This document shows, in pieces, positions 9,410 through 18,918 of a stretch of DNA of 64,000 nucleotides. Numbering within the stretch: position 1 is the first letter of the stretch; each line of letters begins with the position of its first letter. The position numbers were made by a program, and so were the translations under genes. The DNA is taken from contig CANRPU010000003.1 in assembly GCA_947632555.1 (NCBI GenBank), positions 142,766-206,765 on the forward strand. Reading direction: 5' to 3'. The notes beneath the pieces are model-generated. The model searched no databases. It was not told where the DNA came from and worked only from the letters and a program-made list of their open reading frames with translations. This DNA comes from an uncultured Lachnospiraceae bacterium (GTDB taxonomy: Bacteria; Bacillota; Clostridia; Lachnospirales; Lachnospiraceae).

Positions 9410-10483
9410 ATGAATCGGGATACTTACAGAGAACATACCAAAACCATCAGGATAGGGGACCGGGTGATCGGGGGAGGCAATCCCATACTGGTACAGTCCA
9501 TGACCAATACGCCCACCGAGGATGCGGCGGCTACCGTACAGCAGATCCACAGGCTGGAAGAGGCCGGCTGTGAGATCGTGCGCTGCACGGTGCCGACGAT
9601 GGAGGCGGCAAAAGCGCTGCGGGAGATCAAGAAGCAGATACGCATCCCGCTGGTGGCGGATATCCATTTTGACCACCGGATGGCGCTGGCGGCCATAGAA
9701 AACGGCGCGGATAAGATCCGGATCAATCCCGGAAACATCGGCGGCGCGGAAAAGGTACGGGAAGTGGTGAAAGCCGCGAAGGAAAGAGGGATCCCCATCA
9801 GGGTGGGCGTCAACAGCGGTTCCCTGGAGAAGTCCTTGATCGAAAAGTACGGGGGCGTGACGGCGGAGGGCCTTGTGGAGAGCGCCCTGGACAAAGCCCG
9901 CCTCATCGAGGACATGGGATATGACAACCTTGTCATCAGCATCAAATCTTCCGATGTGCCCATGTGCGTAAGGGCTCACGAGCTCCTGGCGGAGCAGACC
10001 GTTTATCCTCTCCATGTGGGAATTACGGAAGCGGGCACGGTCTGGTCCGGAAATATCAAGTCAGGAGTGGGGCTGGGAGTGATCCTTTACCAGGGGATAG
10101 GCGATACCGTCCGGGTGTCCCTGAGCGGGGATCCCGTGGAAGAAGTAAAATCGGCCAGGCTGATACTGCGCACTCTGGGGCTCAGAAAGGGCGGTATTGA
10201 AGTGGTTTCCTGTCCTACCTGCGGACGTACCAAGATCGATCTGGTGGGGCTGGCCAATCAGGTGGAAACTCTGGCCGCGGGCTACCCCCTTTCCATCAAA
10301 GTGGCGGTTATGGGCTGTGTGGTAAACGGACCGGGAGAGGCCAGGGAAGCGGATCTGGGGATTGCCGGCGGCAGAGGCGAAGGGCTTCTGATCAGGAAAG
10401 GCGAGATTGTCCGCAAGATCCCGGAATCGGAGTTCCTTTCCGCGTTAAAGTACGAGCTGGACAACTGGAGTGAAGATCAATGA
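9410..10483 (+). CDS. ispG: 4-hydroxy-3-methylbut-2-en-1-yl diphosphate synthase IspG
   Basis: Iron-sulfur enzyme of the MEP isoprenoid pathway, converting MEcPP to HMBPP. The TIM-barrel part carries ILVQSMTNTPTEDA, LVADIHFD and IRINPGNIG. The C-terminal [4Fe-4S] cysteines are seen in SCPTCGRT and CVVNGPGEA. The frame opens at 9365, but ATG 9410 has ACAGGAG seven bases upstream and gives the family start MNRDTYREHTK. Together with dxr and uppS in the same window, it shows that isoprenoid precursors come from the MEP route. It overlaps polC by four bases (ATGA), so the two are coupled. Confidence 0.96.
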   Translation: MNRDTYREHTKTIRIGDRVIGGGNPILVQSMTNTPTEDAAATVQQIHRLEEAGCEIVRCTVPTMEAAKALREIKKQIRIPLVADIHFDHRMALAAIENGADKIRINPGNIGGAEKVREVVKAAKERGIPIRVGVNSGSLEKSLIEKYGGVTAEGLVESALDKARLIEDMGYDNLVISIKSSDVPMCVRAHELLAEQTVYPLHVGITEAGTVWSGNIKSGVGLGVILYQGIGDTVRVSLSGDPVEEVKSARLILRTLGLRKGGIEVVSCPTCGRTKIDLVGLANQVETLAAGYPLSIKVAVMGCVVNGPGEAREADLGIAGGRGEGLLIRKGEIVRKIPESEFLSALKYELDNWSEDQ

Positions 10484-13400
10484 GCAAGACGTTTGAGAAT
10501 GTTTTTCCCACCCTGGAACTGGAAAAGGGGATCAAGGAACAGATGGAGCAGGTGGAAGTGGAGAAGATCACCACGACTTCCCGCAAGGACTTTCTGCGCG
10601 TTTATCTGCGCAGCGGACATCTGATCGGCAAGGACGTGATCTATAAGCTGGAAGCGGAAATGAAAAAGCAGTTTTTCAGAAAGCTCCCGGCTCAGGTGAA
10701 GATCTACGAGAAGTTCAGCCTTTCCTCCCAGTATACCGCGGAAAAGCTGCTGCTTGTCTACGGGGAAAGCATCCTGACGGAACTGCGGGAATCCGACCAT
10801 ATTTTATACAGTATCTTCAAAAGCGCTGAGATCTCCTTCCCGCGGGAAAAGGAAATGCGGCTGGCGGTGGAAGATACGGTGCTGGCACGGGACAGGGGGG
10901 AAGAACTGGAACGGGTCCTGGATAAGATCTTCAATGAACGCTGCGGTCTGGATGTCCGGATCTTTCTGGAATACAAAGAGAGTATCGAAAACAAATATGA
11001 AGAAGAGGCGGAAAAGGCTATTGCCATGGAAGTGGCCCGTATCAGCGCGAAAAGGAAGGAACGACAGGAGGAAGAAACCCGGGAAGAGGGAAAGGCCCCC
11101 CGGACCTCTGCGGTAGAGAGCCGGGGACGGAAACCGGAACAGATCTCCCAGAGCGGGAAAGGCTTCAGGCATTCCGACAACAAGGACGTGCTGTACGGAA
11201 GGGATTTTGACGGAGATGTCATGAAGCTGGAGGATGTCATCGGCGAGATCGGCGAAGTGATCGTCCACGGCAGGATCATTAAGCTGGACAAGAGGGAGAT
11301 CAAGAATGAAAGGACGATCCTGTCTTTTGACGTAACGGATTATACGGATACCATGACCGTCAAGATCTTCGCGGCCAACGAGCATGTGCAGGAACTGAGC
11401 GACAATCTGGCGGAAGGTACTTTTGTCAAGATAAAGGGCATCGCCATGACGGACAAATTCGATCATGAGCTGACCATAGGTTCCGTATCGGGCATTAAGA
11501 AAACAGAGGATTTTACCGACAGCAGGAAGGACAACGCACTGAACAAAAGGGTGGAGCTGCACTGCCACACCAAGATGAGCCATATGGACGGCGTGGCGGA
11601 GGCCAAAGATGTGGTGAAGCGGGCCTACCAGTGGGGGCATCGGGCGGTTGCCATTACCGACCATGGCGTGGTGCAGGGATTTACGGACGCGTATCATGTC
11701 TGGGAGGATCTGTGGAAAAAAGAAAAGGCCAGGCGCGCGGAAAACGGCGAAAAGGCGCCTGACAGACAGGATTTCTTTAAAGTCATTTACGGCGTGGAAG
11801 CCTATATTGTCGATGACCTGAAAGAGATCGTGACCGGGGACAAAGGGCAGAGCCTGGAGGAAACCTGTGTGGTGTTTGACATTGAAACCACGGGTTTTTC
11901 TCCCGTGAATAACCGGATCATAGAGATCGGCGCGGTGAAGGTGCGGGACGGGCAGATCCTGGAGCGCTTTTCCACCTTTGTCAATCCCCGCGTGCCCATT
12001 CCCTTCGAGATCGAAAAACTGACGGGCATAGGGGATGCCATGGTGATGGACGCGCCCGCCATCGAGGAGGTCCTGCCGGAATTTCTGGATTTTGCCAGGG
12101 ACTGCGTGCTCGTGGCCCACAACGCTTCCTTTGATATGAGCTTTATTACGGAAAACGCCGCGGCGCAGGGATTTCCCACGGACTTCACCTATCTGGACAC
12201 CATGGTGATGTCCAGAGTGCTGCTGCCCAGTCAGAACAAGCACACCTTGGACGCACTCTGCAAAACTTTCGGGGTGGTGCTGGAAAACCACCACAGAGCG
12301 GTGGATGATGCGGAGGCTACCGCCCATATTTTCCTGAAATTTATGGAGATGCTAAAGGAGCGGGAAGTCCGTACCCTGCGCGAACTGAATACATTCGCCA
12401 GGCCTTCCCGGGAAAATGTCAGCCGGCTGCATTCCAACCATTGCATCATACTGGCGAAGAACGATCTGGGGCGCATCAATCTTTACCGGCTGGTATCCAT
12501 GTCCCATCTGCGGTATTTCCACAACCGGCAGCCCAAGATCCCAAAGAGTGAGATAGTCAAATACCGGGACGGGCTGATCATCGGCAGCGCCTGTGAAGCG
12601 GGAGAACTTTACGGCGCGCTGGTGGAAGGACGGGGGGATGCGGAAATTGCCAGGATCGTGAGCTTTTACGACTACCTGGAGATACAGCCCTGCGATAACA
12701 ACCGCTTTATGATCGCTTCCGAGAAATATCCGAATATCCGTTCCGTAGAAGATATCCGGGAAATCAACCGCCGGATCGTAAAACTGGGGGAGCAGTTCAA
12801 AAAGCCGGTGGCGGCCACCTGCGACGTGCATTTCCTGGATCCTGAGGATGAAATCTACCGCAGGATCATCATAGCGGGCTGGGGGTATGACGATGTGGAC
12901 AACCAGGCGCCGCTGTATCTGCGCACCACGGAAGAAATGCTGGAGGAATTCGCGTATCTGGGCAGCGAAAAGGCTCGGGAGGTAGTTGTTACCAATACCA
13001 ATCTCATCGCGGACATGGTGGAAAGCATAGCGCCGGTCAGGCCGGACAAATGCCCGCCCGTGATTCCCGATTCGGACCGGACGCTGAGGGATATCTGCTA
13101 CAAAAGGGCCCATGAACTCTACGGGGAAGATCTCCCGCAGGTGGTGGAAGCGAGGCTGAAGAAAGAACTGGATTCCATCATCAACAACGGCTTTGCCGTC
13201 ATGTATATCATAGCCCAGAAACTGGTCTGGAAATCCGTGGAAGACGGATATCTGGTAGGCTCCAGGGGTTCCGTAGGGTCCTCGCTGGTGGCGTTTATGG
13301 CCGGGATCACCGAGGTAAATTCCCTGAGCGCCCATTATCGCTGCGAGAACTGTTTTTACTGTGATTTTGATTCCCCCGAAGTCAGGGCCTACGCCGGCAA

Positions 13401-14946
13401 CGCCGGCTGCGATATGCCGGATAAGCTCTGCCCTGTCTGCGGGAAACCCCTGACCAAGGACGGCTTCGATATCCCCTTTGAAACTTTCCTGGGATTTAAG
13501 GGGGACAAGGAGCCGGATATCGACCTGAACTTTTCAGGGGAATATCAGAGTAAGGCCCATAAATATACGGAGGTGATCTTCGGCGCCGGACAGACTTACC
13601 GGGCGGGGACCATCGCCACGCTGGCGGACAAGACCGCTTTTGGCTACGTAAAGAATTATTACGAGGAAAGAGGGATTCATAAGCGTACCAGCGAGATCAA
13701 CCGGCTGACGGCCGGGTGTACCGGCGTGCGCAGGAGTACCGGACAGCATCCCGGCGGCATCATTGTGCTGCCGGTGGGACAGGACATCAATTCTTTTACG
13801 CCGGTGCAGCATCCGGCCAACGACATGACCACGGATATCGTCACCACCCATTTTGATTATCACTCCATTGACCATAATCTGTTAAAACTGGATATCCTGG
13901 GACATGATGATCCCACCATGATCCGTATGCTGCAGGATCTGACCGGCGTGGATCCCACCACGATCCCGCTGGACGATAAAAAGGTCATGTCCCTGTTTCA
14001 GGATACCTCCGCTCTGGGCATTACGCCTGAGCAGATCGGCGGCACGAAAACGGGCTCGCTGGGGATCCCGGAGTTCGGTACGGAATTTGCCATCCAGATG
14101 CTCCTGGACACCAAGCCGCGGCTGTTTTCGGACCTGATCCGTATCTCCGGCCTTGGGCACGGCACCGACGTGTGGGTAGGAAACGCGCAGGATCTGATCT
14201 TAAGCGGCGTGACAACGATCTCCAACGCCATCTGCTGCCGGGACGATATTATGATCTACCTGATCAATCAGGGAATGGAAAGCTCTCTGGCCTTTACCAT
14301 CATGGAGAGCGTGCGGAAAGGAAAAGGCCTGAAGGAAGAGTGGGAAGGCGCCATGCGGGACAAAGGCGTGCCCGACTGGTATATCGACTCCTGCAAGAAG
14401 ATCCAGTACATGTTTCCCAAGGCCCACGCGGCGGCCTATGTGATGATGGCCTGGCGGATCGCCTACTGCAAGATTTATTATCCGCTGGCTTATTACGCCG
14501 CTTATTTCAGCATCCGGGCCAAGGCGTTTTCCTATGAGCTGATGTGCCGCGGCCAGCAGCCGCTGGAAAATACCATGGCGGAGTACAAAAGCCGCTGGGA
14601 TTCGCTTTCCAACAAAGAAAAGGATGCCTACAGCGATATGAAGATCGTCCAGGAAATGTACGCCAGGGGATTTTCGTTTGTGCCCATTGATATTTTCAGC
14701 GCCAGGTCACGGGATTTTCAGATCGTGGGAGATAAACTGATGCCTTCCCTGAACAGCATAGACGGGCTGGGAGAGAAAGCGGCGGATGCCATTGTGGAAG
14801 CGGTGAAGGACGGGCCGTTTTTAAGCAAGGATGATTTCCGTCAGCGCACCAAGGCCAGCAAGACGGTAGTGGATATGATGGATGAACTGGGACTTCTGGG
14901 AAATCTGCCCGAATCCAACCAGATCAGTCTTTTTGATCTTGTATGA
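10480..14946 (+). CDS. polC: DNA polymerase III PolC-type alpha subunit
   Basis: Replicative polymerase of low-GC Gram-positives with built-in proofreading. At 1488 residues it has the usual PolC layout: N-terminal domain; an OB-fold near 250-340 (VIVHGRIIKLDKREI); a PHP domain starting at VELHCHTKMSHMDG near 358, interrupted by a DEDD exonuclease starting VVFDIETTGFSP near 464; zinc-type cysteines CENCFYCDF and CPVCGKP near 955-990; catalytic DKEPDIDLNF; and a C-terminal HhH segment (SLNSIDGLGEKAADAI). A highly charged linker near 185-235 is variable in the family. Start ATG overlaps the ispG stop. Confidence 0.98.
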   Translation: MSKTFENVFPTLELEKGIKEQMEQVEVEKITTTSRKDFLRVYLRSGHLIGKDVIYKLEAEMKKQFFRKLPAQVKIYEKFSLSSQYTAEKLLLVYGESILTELRESDHILYSIFKSAEISFPREKEMRLAVEDTVLARDRGEELERVLDKIFNERCGLDVRIFLEYKESIENKYEEEAEKAIAMEVARISAKRKERQEEETREEGKAPRTSAVESRGRKPEQISQSGKGFRHSDNKDVLYGRDFDGDVMKLEDVIGEIGEVIVHGRIIKLDKREIKNERTILSFDVTDYTDTMTVKIFAANEHVQELSDNLAEGTFVKIKGIAMTDKFDHELTIGSVSGIKKTEDFTDSRKDNALNKRVELHCHTKMSHMDGVAEAKDVVKRAYQWGHRAVAITDHGVVQGFTDAYHVWEDLWKKEKARRAENGEKAPDRQDFFKVIYGVEAYIVDDLKEIVTGDKGQSLEETCVVFDIETTGFSPVNNRIIEIGAVKVRDGQILERFSTFVNPRVPIPFEIEKLTGIGDAMVMDAPAIEEVLPEFLDFARDCVLVAHNASFDMSFITENAAAQGFPTDFTYLDTMVMSRVLLPSQNKHTLDALCKTFGVVLENHHRAVDDAEATAHIFLKFMEMLKEREVRTLRELNTFARPSRENVSRLHSNHCIILAKNDLGRINLYRLVSMSHLRYFHNRQPKIPKSEIVKYRDGLIIGSACEAGELYGALVEGRGDAEIARIVSFYDYLEIQPCDNNRFMIASEKYPNIRSVEDIREINRRIVKLGEQFKKPVAATCDVHFLDPEDEIYRRIIIAGWGYDDVDNQAPLYLRTTEEMLEEFAYLGSEKAREVVVTNTNLIADMVESIAPVRPDKCPPVIPDSDRTLRDICYKRAHELYGEDLPQVVEARLKKELDSIINNGFAVMYIIAQKLVWKSVEDGYLVGSRGSVGSSLVAFMAGITEVNSLSAHYRCENCFYCDFDSPEVRAYAGNAGCDMPDKLCPVCGKPLTKDGFDIPFETFLGFKGDKEPDIDLNFSGEYQSKAHKYTEVIFGAGQTYRAGTIATLADKTAFGYVKNYYEERGIHKRTSEINRLTAGCTGVRRSTGQHPGGIIVLPVGQDINSFTPVQHPANDMTTDIVTTHFDYHSIDHNLLKLDILGHDDPTMIRMLQDLTGVDPTTIPLDDKKVMSLFQDTSALGITPEQIGGTKTGSLGIPEFGTEFAIQMLLDTKPRLFSDLIRISGLGHGTDVWVGNAQDLILSGVTTISNAICCRDDIMIYLINQGMESSLAFTIMESVRKGKGLKEEWEGAMRDKGVPDWYIDSCKKIQYMFPKAHAAAYVMMAWRIAYCKIYYPLAYYAAYFSIRAKAFSYELMCRGQQPLENTMAEYKSRWDSLSNKEKDAYSDMKIVQEMYARGFSFVPIDIFSARSRDFQIVGDKLMPSLNSIDGLGEKAADAIVEAVKDGPFLSKDDFRQRTKASKTVVDMMDELGLLGNLPESNQISLFDLV

Positions 14947-14965
14947 GAAATTTTCAAAAAAGGAC

Positions 14966-14994
14966 TTGCAATCCGCACGGTTTTATATTAAGAT
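14966..14994 (+). promoter_or_regulatory. Promoter for tRNA-Glu
   Basis: TTGCAA at 14966-14971 and TAAGAT at 14989-14994 with a 17-base spacer, ending 20 bp before the tRNA. The -10 is imperfect. Confidence 0.5.
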
Positions 14995-15014
14995 TAAAAG
15001 CGTCATGTGATTGC

Positions 15015-15086
15015 GGCTGATTGGTCAAGCGGTTAAGACGCCGCCCTCTCACGGCGGAAACAGGGGTTCGATTCCCCTATCAGCTG
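15015..15086 (+). tRNA. tRNA-Glu (anticodon CTC)
   Basis: A full cloverleaf folds. Acceptor GGCTGAT pairs with ATCAGCT, with one G-T at the first pair. The anticodon stem is CCGCC/GGCGG with loop CTCTCAC, giving anticodon CTC. The T-arm is CAGGGGTTCGATTCCCCT. The 3' CCA is not encoded (GTTAC follows). The body matches Firmicutes tRNA-Glu. It stands alone between polC and the repressor gene. Confidence 0.95.
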
Positions 15087-15108
15087 TTACAGAAACAGCC
15101 CAACCCAT

Positions 15109-15143
15109 AAAAAGCCTGTATTCCTATGGAATACAGGCTTTTT
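15109..15143. terminator. Bidirectional rho-independent terminator
   Basis: A 16-bp perfect stem, AAAAAGCCTGTATTCC paired with its complement, has a three-base TAT loop and T-runs on both strands. It ends transcription from tRNA-Glu on the plus strand and from the metal repressor gene on the minus strand. Confidence 0.9.
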
Positions 15144-15149
15144 GCGGCG

Positions 15150-15527
15150 TTAGGAGAGGCCTCCCTGGCCGCGGATATAATTTTTGATAGCCTCAAAACT
15201 TTCTTTGCTGATATCATGTTCTATCCTGCAGGCATCTTCCGTAGCGGTCTTTTCCTCTACGCCCAGATGTATCAGCCAGGAAGAGAGGAGTTTGTGGCGC
15301 TCATAGATGGTTTCCGCGATATCACGGCCCTTGTCCGTCAGATAGATGTATCCCTGTTCCGTAACGGTAATGTAACCGTCTTCCCTCAGGTTCTTCATGG
15401 CTACGCTGATGCTGGGTTTTTTGAACTGCAGTTCCGTGGCGATGTCCACGGAGCGGACTACCGGCAGACGCTCGCTCAGTATCAGAATGGTTTCCAGATA
15501 ATTTTCCGCGGATTCCCGAATTGTCAT
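15150..15527 (-). CDS. DtxR/MntR family metal-dependent transcriptional repressor
   Basis: Winged-helix repressor of the DtxR family, normally activated by Fe2+ or Mn2+. The N-terminal HTH (SAENYLETILILSE, then VRSVDIATELQFKKPSISVAMKNLREDGYI) is followed by a wing (YIYLTDKGRDIAE) and the metal-binding dimerisation domain with H, E and C residues in RHKLLSSWLIHLG and EDACRIEHDIS. The ending at about 125 residues means there is no SH3-like third domain, as in MntR-type members. The frame opens further upstream, but the ATG at 15527 has AGGAGG five bases ahead. Target genes are not visible. Metal identity is not resolved from sequence. Confidence 0.88.
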   Translation of the reverse strand: MTIRESAENYLETILILSERLPVVRSVDIATELQFKKPSISVAMKNLREDGYITVTEQGYIYLTDKGRDIAETIYERHKLLSSWLIHLGVEEKTATEDACRIEHDISKESFEAIKNYIRGQGGLS

Positions 15528-15671
15528 AACTTCCTCCTGCTCCGGTATCATTTGGAATAGTATAGCACAAAAACGACATAAAAGAAATGAAATTTTTATT
15601 TTTCAATCTTTCTACTTTCTTCAGCAGGATATCTGTGGTATACTATACATGGTTATGTGGAGGAAGAGGCT

Positions 15672-16673
15672 ATGGCATCGGAAAAAACAACTCCGCCGGA
15701 AGCGAGGCGGAGAAGGGTGCAGCGCTTAAAAAAAGAAATCCTGCTGGTTCTGACTGTTTCCATACTGATTCCCATTCTGCTGTGCGCATATCTGCTGTAT
15801 AAAGTGTCGGCTCTGGAAGAAAAGCTGGCGGCTTTGGAAGTGTTCGTGACAGGCGCGCAGGCTGGCGGCGGGAGCGTGAACAGCGCGGCTGCCGGAGGCG
15901 AGCGGCTGGTGCGGGATCTGACCACGGAAGTAAGCGGCGCGCGGGAGGTTCCGCAAGAGGCGCCGGACGGGACAGAGGAAACCGAAGAGGTTCTGACGGA
16001 AGAAAACGGGCCGCGGGAGGAAGAGCCCGTAAGGAAAGTTTATCTGACCTTTGATGACGGCCCCAGTTCCGGAACGGACGAGATCCTGGATATTCTGGCA
16101 GACTACGGCGTGAAGGCCACCTTTTTCGTGGTAGGCAAGGAAGGGGAATGGGCGCGGGACGCCTATTGCCGGATCGTGGAGGAAGGACATACTCTGGGAA
16201 TGCATTCCTATACCCACGACTATCAGCAGATATATGCTTCCCTGGACGCGTATCAGGAGGATCTGCTGAAGCTTCAGGATTATCTGTATGAAGTGACGGG
16301 AGTCACCAGCGTCTATGTCCGTTTTCCCGGCGGCAGTTCCAACCGGGTGAGCAGGACGGACATGCGGGAGCTGATCGCGTGGCTGGAGGACGAGGGCTTT
16401 ACGTACTACGACTGGAATATTTCTTCCCAGGATGCTTCGGGAACGAAGCTGACGCCCGAGGAGGTTGTGGAAAACTGCCTGGACGGACTGGAAAAAAAAG
16501 ACAATGTTATCATTTTGATGCACGACGCGGCGAGCAAGCATACTACGGTGGAAGCGCTCCCGCTGCTGATAGAGAGCATACAGGCCATGGAGAATACGGA
16601 GATACTGCCGATTACGGAGGATACGGTGCCTGTACAGCATGTTACCATATCACAGGAAGAAACGGAGGAATAG
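15672..16673 (+). CDS. Membrane-anchored polysaccharide deacetylase (NodB family)
   Basis: The 333-residue protein has a basic N-terminus, one TM segment (about residues 23-45, LLVLTVSILIPILLCAYLLY), a short coiled stretch and an acidic linker, then an extracytoplasmic NodB homology domain. Catalytic motifs are all visible: TFDDGPS (metal Asp), HSYTHDY (metal His), RFPGGSSN and LMHDA. Such enzymes remove acetyl groups from peptidoglycan GlcNAc or MurNAc. A GTG at 15657 opens the frame, but ATG 15672 sits eight bases past GGAGG. The stop is three bases before the bactofilin start, so the pair is almost certainly cotranscribed. Confidence 0.9.
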   Translation: MASEKTTPPEARRRRVQRLKKEILLVLTVSILIPILLCAYLLYKVSALEEKLAALEVFVTGAQAGGGSVNSAAAGGERLVRDLTTEVSGAREVPQEAPDGTEETEEVLTEENGPREEEPVRKVYLTFDDGPSSGTDEILDILADYGVKATFFVVGKEGEWARDAYCRIVEEGHTLGMHSYTHDYQQIYASLDAYQEDLLKLQDYLYEVTGVTSVYVRFPGGSSNRVSRTDMRELIAWLEDEGFTYYDWNISSQDASGTKLTPEEVVENCLDGLEKKDNVIILMHDAASKHTTVEALPLLIESIQAMENTEILPITEDTVPVQHVTISQEETEE

Positions 16674-16676
16674 GAA

Positions 16677-17558
16677 ATGGGGTTTTTCTCGGAATTAAAA
16701 GAAGACCTTTCCCAGGCGGTCAACGAGCTGATGCCGGACACCGGGGATGAGGGCGGAGAAATGCCGGAGCGGAAGGCGGCCGTGGAAGAAACGGCGGATC
16801 TGTCCGTGGAGGAAGAAAAAGCGCGGCTGGATGCCGCTCTGGAGAGGGTGGATTCCATAGAGGTGCCGGAAGAGGCCGCCGCGGAGGAGAGAGGGGAAAC
16901 ATCGCCGCAGACCGCGGGGGAGAGCCGTCCGGCGGATACCGAAGAGGCTTTTCGGGCAGCGCCTGAAGCGGTACCCGCTGAGGAAGTACTTACGGAAAAA
17001 CCGGAAGAAACGGTAAGACCGGAAGAAACAGAAAAAGCAGAAGAAAAGGTAAAAGGGGCGGAGAAGAAGATGGATGTTCAGTTGAAAAGCGCGACGGATG
17101 AAAACGCTTTGATCACCGCGGGCATGACGGTGACCGGCGATGTCAGTTCCGAAGGTTCCATGGAAGTGATCGGAACGATTAACGGCAATATTACTCTTTT
17201 GGGAAAACTCAACGTAACAGGCACCATTACCGGCAATTCCAAGGCTGCCGAGGTTTACGCGGACAACGCCAAGATCAACGGTGAGATTTCCAGCGAGGGC
17301 AGCGTAAAGATCGGACAGAGTTCCGTAGTGATCGGCAATATTTTTGCCAAAAGCGCGGTGATCGCGGGCGCGGTCAAAGGCGATATCGACGTACACGGCC
17401 CCGTGGTCCTGGATGCCTCCGCAATCGTTATGGGCAACATCAAATCCAAGGCGGTGCAGATCAATAACGGCGCCGTTATCGAGGGTATGTGCTCCCAGTG
17501 CTACGCGGATGTCAATCCTGCTTCCTTCTTTGAGGAATACAAGAAAACCAAAAAATAA
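16677..17558 (+). CDS. Bactofilin family polymer-forming protein with long acidic N-terminus
   Basis: Residues from about 140 onward form a bactofilin (DUF583) beta-helix, with repeats of hydrophobic-G patterns such as TVTGDVSSEGSMEVIGTING, LNVTGTITGNSKAAEVYADN and VVIGNIFAKSAVIAG. The first 135 residues are Glu/Pro/Ala-rich and low in complexity (PEETVRPEETEKAEEKVK), probably disordered. Bactofilins self-assemble at the membrane and position cell-wall enzymes in other bacteria. Here it is coupled to a polysaccharide deacetylase upstream. A cysteine pair, MCSQCYADVNP, lies near the C-terminus. pyrH follows after 20 bp. Confidence 0.88.
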   Translation: MGFFSELKEDLSQAVNELMPDTGDEGGEMPERKAAVEETADLSVEEEKARLDAALERVDSIEVPEEAAAEERGETSPQTAGESRPADTEEAFRAAPEAVPAEEVLTEKPEETVRPEETEKAEEKVKGAEKKMDVQLKSATDENALITAGMTVTGDVSSEGSMEVIGTINGNITLLGKLNVTGTITGNSKAAEVYADNAKINGEISSEGSVKIGQSSVVIGNIFAKSAVIAGAVKGDIDVHGPVVLDASAIVMGNIKSKAVQINNGAVIEGMCSQCYADVNPASFFEEYKKTKK

Positions 17559-17578
17559 ACAGAAAGGAGCGCGATCGC

Positions 17579-18274
17579 ATGCGCAGAATACTACTGAAGC
17601 TCAGCGGCGAGGCGCTGGCCGGAGAGCGGCATACGGGATTTGACGAAGAAACGGTCAGGGGAGTCGCGGCGCAGGTGAAGGAATTGGTGGAAGACGGCTA
17701 TGAGATCGGGATCGTCACCGGCGGCGGCAATTTCTGGCGAGGCCGTTCCAGTGAGAGCATTGACAGGACCAAGGCGGATCAGATCGGTATGCTGGCTACG
17801 GTGATGAACTGCATTTACGTTTCCGAGATCTTCCGCTCGATGGGTATGAAGACCAGTATACTCACACCTTTTGAGTGCGGCTCTTTTACCAAACTTTTTT
17901 CCAAGGACAGAGCCAACAAATACTTTGAGAAGGGTATGGTAGTATTCTTTGCCGGCGGTACCGGACATCCTTATTTTTCCACGGATACCGGCGTGGTGCT
18001 CAGAGCGGTGGAGGTGGAAGCGGACGTGATACTGCTGGCCAAATCCGTGGACGGCGTATATGACGCGGACCCCGCCAAGACAGCGAACGCCAGGAAATAC
18101 GAGGAAGTGAGCATTGACGAAGTGATCGCGAAGAATCTTCAGGTAGTGGATATGACCGCTTCTATTCTGGCCAGGGACAATAAGATGCCCATGCGGGTAT
18201 TCGGACTTGGCCAGCCCAACAGCATAGTGGAAGCGGTAAAGGGCAGGTTCAGCGGCACCAAAGTGACCGTATAG
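17579..18274 (+). CDS. pyrH: UMP kinase
   Basis: Amino-acid-kinase-fold enzyme that phosphorylates UMP in pyrimidine nucleotide synthesis. The 231-residue length is typical. Motifs: LLKLSGEALAG at the N-terminus, IVTGGGNFWRGR, FFAGGTGHPYFSTDT and LLAKSVDGVYDADP. RBS AAAGGAG precedes the ATG. It starts the conserved pyrH-frr-uppS-cdsA-dxr-rseP run. Confidence 0.97.
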   Translation: MRRILLKLSGEALAGERHTGFDEETVRGVAAQVKELVEDGYEIGIVTGGGNFWRGRSSESIDRTKADQIGMLATVMNCIYVSEIFRSMGMKTSILTPFECGSFTKLFSKDRANKYFEKGMVVFFAGGTGHPYFSTDTGVVLRAVEVEADVILLAKSVDGVYDADPAKTANARKYEEVSIDEVIAKNLQVVDMTASILARDNKMPMRVFGLGQPNSIVEAVKGRFSGTKVTV

Positions 18275-18304
18275 AAAAGCCCGCAGATTACAGAAAGGCA
18301 TGGT

Positions 18305-18862
18305 ATGGATATGGACGAGAGGATCAGCAGTTACAGTGAAAAGATGAAAAAAACCTATGAATATCTGGAAGCGGACTACGCGGCCATCCGCGCGGGAAGG
18401 GCCAACCCCCACGTGCTGGATAAACTGCGCGTGGATTATTACGGCACTCCCACCCCCATTCAGCAGGTGGGGAACATCACGGTGCCGGAAGCCCGCGTCA
18501 TCCAGATCGCGCCCTGGGAAAAATCTCTGGTGAAGGCAGTGGAGAAAGCTATTTTGTCTTCGGATATCGGGATCACGCCCTCTAACGACGGCTCCGTTAT
18601 CAGACTGGTATTTCCGGAGCTGACAGAGGAGAGAAGAAAGGACCTGGTGAAAGAGGTCAAGAAGAAGGGCGAGGAAGCGAAGGTGGCGGTCCGCAATATC
18701 AGACGGGACGGAAACGACGCTTTCAAGAAGCTGTCCAAGACGGATGTTTCCGAGGACGAGATCAAGCAGCTGGAGGAGAACCTGCAGAAGCAGACGGATA
18801 AGTATATCAAAGACATAGACGCTTTGATGGAAAGCAAATCCAAAGAAATTATGACCGTATAA
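18305..18862 (+). CDS. frr: Ribosome recycling factor
   Basis: RRF splits post-termination ribosomes together with EF-G. The 185-residue protein has the family signatures IRAGRANPHVLDKLRVDYYG and YYGTPTPIQQVGNITVPEAR, then the coiled helical domain (RRKDLVKEVKKKGEEAKVAVRNIRRD). Start could be ATG 18305 or 18311. It lies 30 bp after pyrH. Confidence 0.97.
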   Translation: MDMDERISSYSEKMKKTYEYLEADYAAIRAGRANPHVLDKLRVDYYGTPTPIQQVGNITVPEARVIQIAPWEKSLVKAVEKAILSSDIGITPSNDGSVIRLVFPELTEERRKDLVKEVKKKGEEAKVAVRNIRRDGNDAFKKLSKTDVSEDEIKQLEENLQKQTDKYIKDIDALMESKSKEIMTV

Positions 18863-18867
18863 TTGCG

Positions 18868-18893
18868 AAGGGCGGGCCTTGTGACCGCCCTTT
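18868..18893 (+). terminator. Weak hairpin between frr and uppS
   Basis: AAGGGCGG pairs with CCGCCCTT around a nine-base loop, followed by only three T residues. It probably attenuates rather than fully stops transcription into uppS. Confidence 0.4.
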
Positions 18894-18918
18894 GACAAAT
18901 TGTTGGGCGGAGGAGAGC

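Noticed and set aside
10804..12327. Minus-strand open frame of 507 codons inside polC
   Set aside because: Shadow of PolC; composition and lack of motifs argue against a gene.
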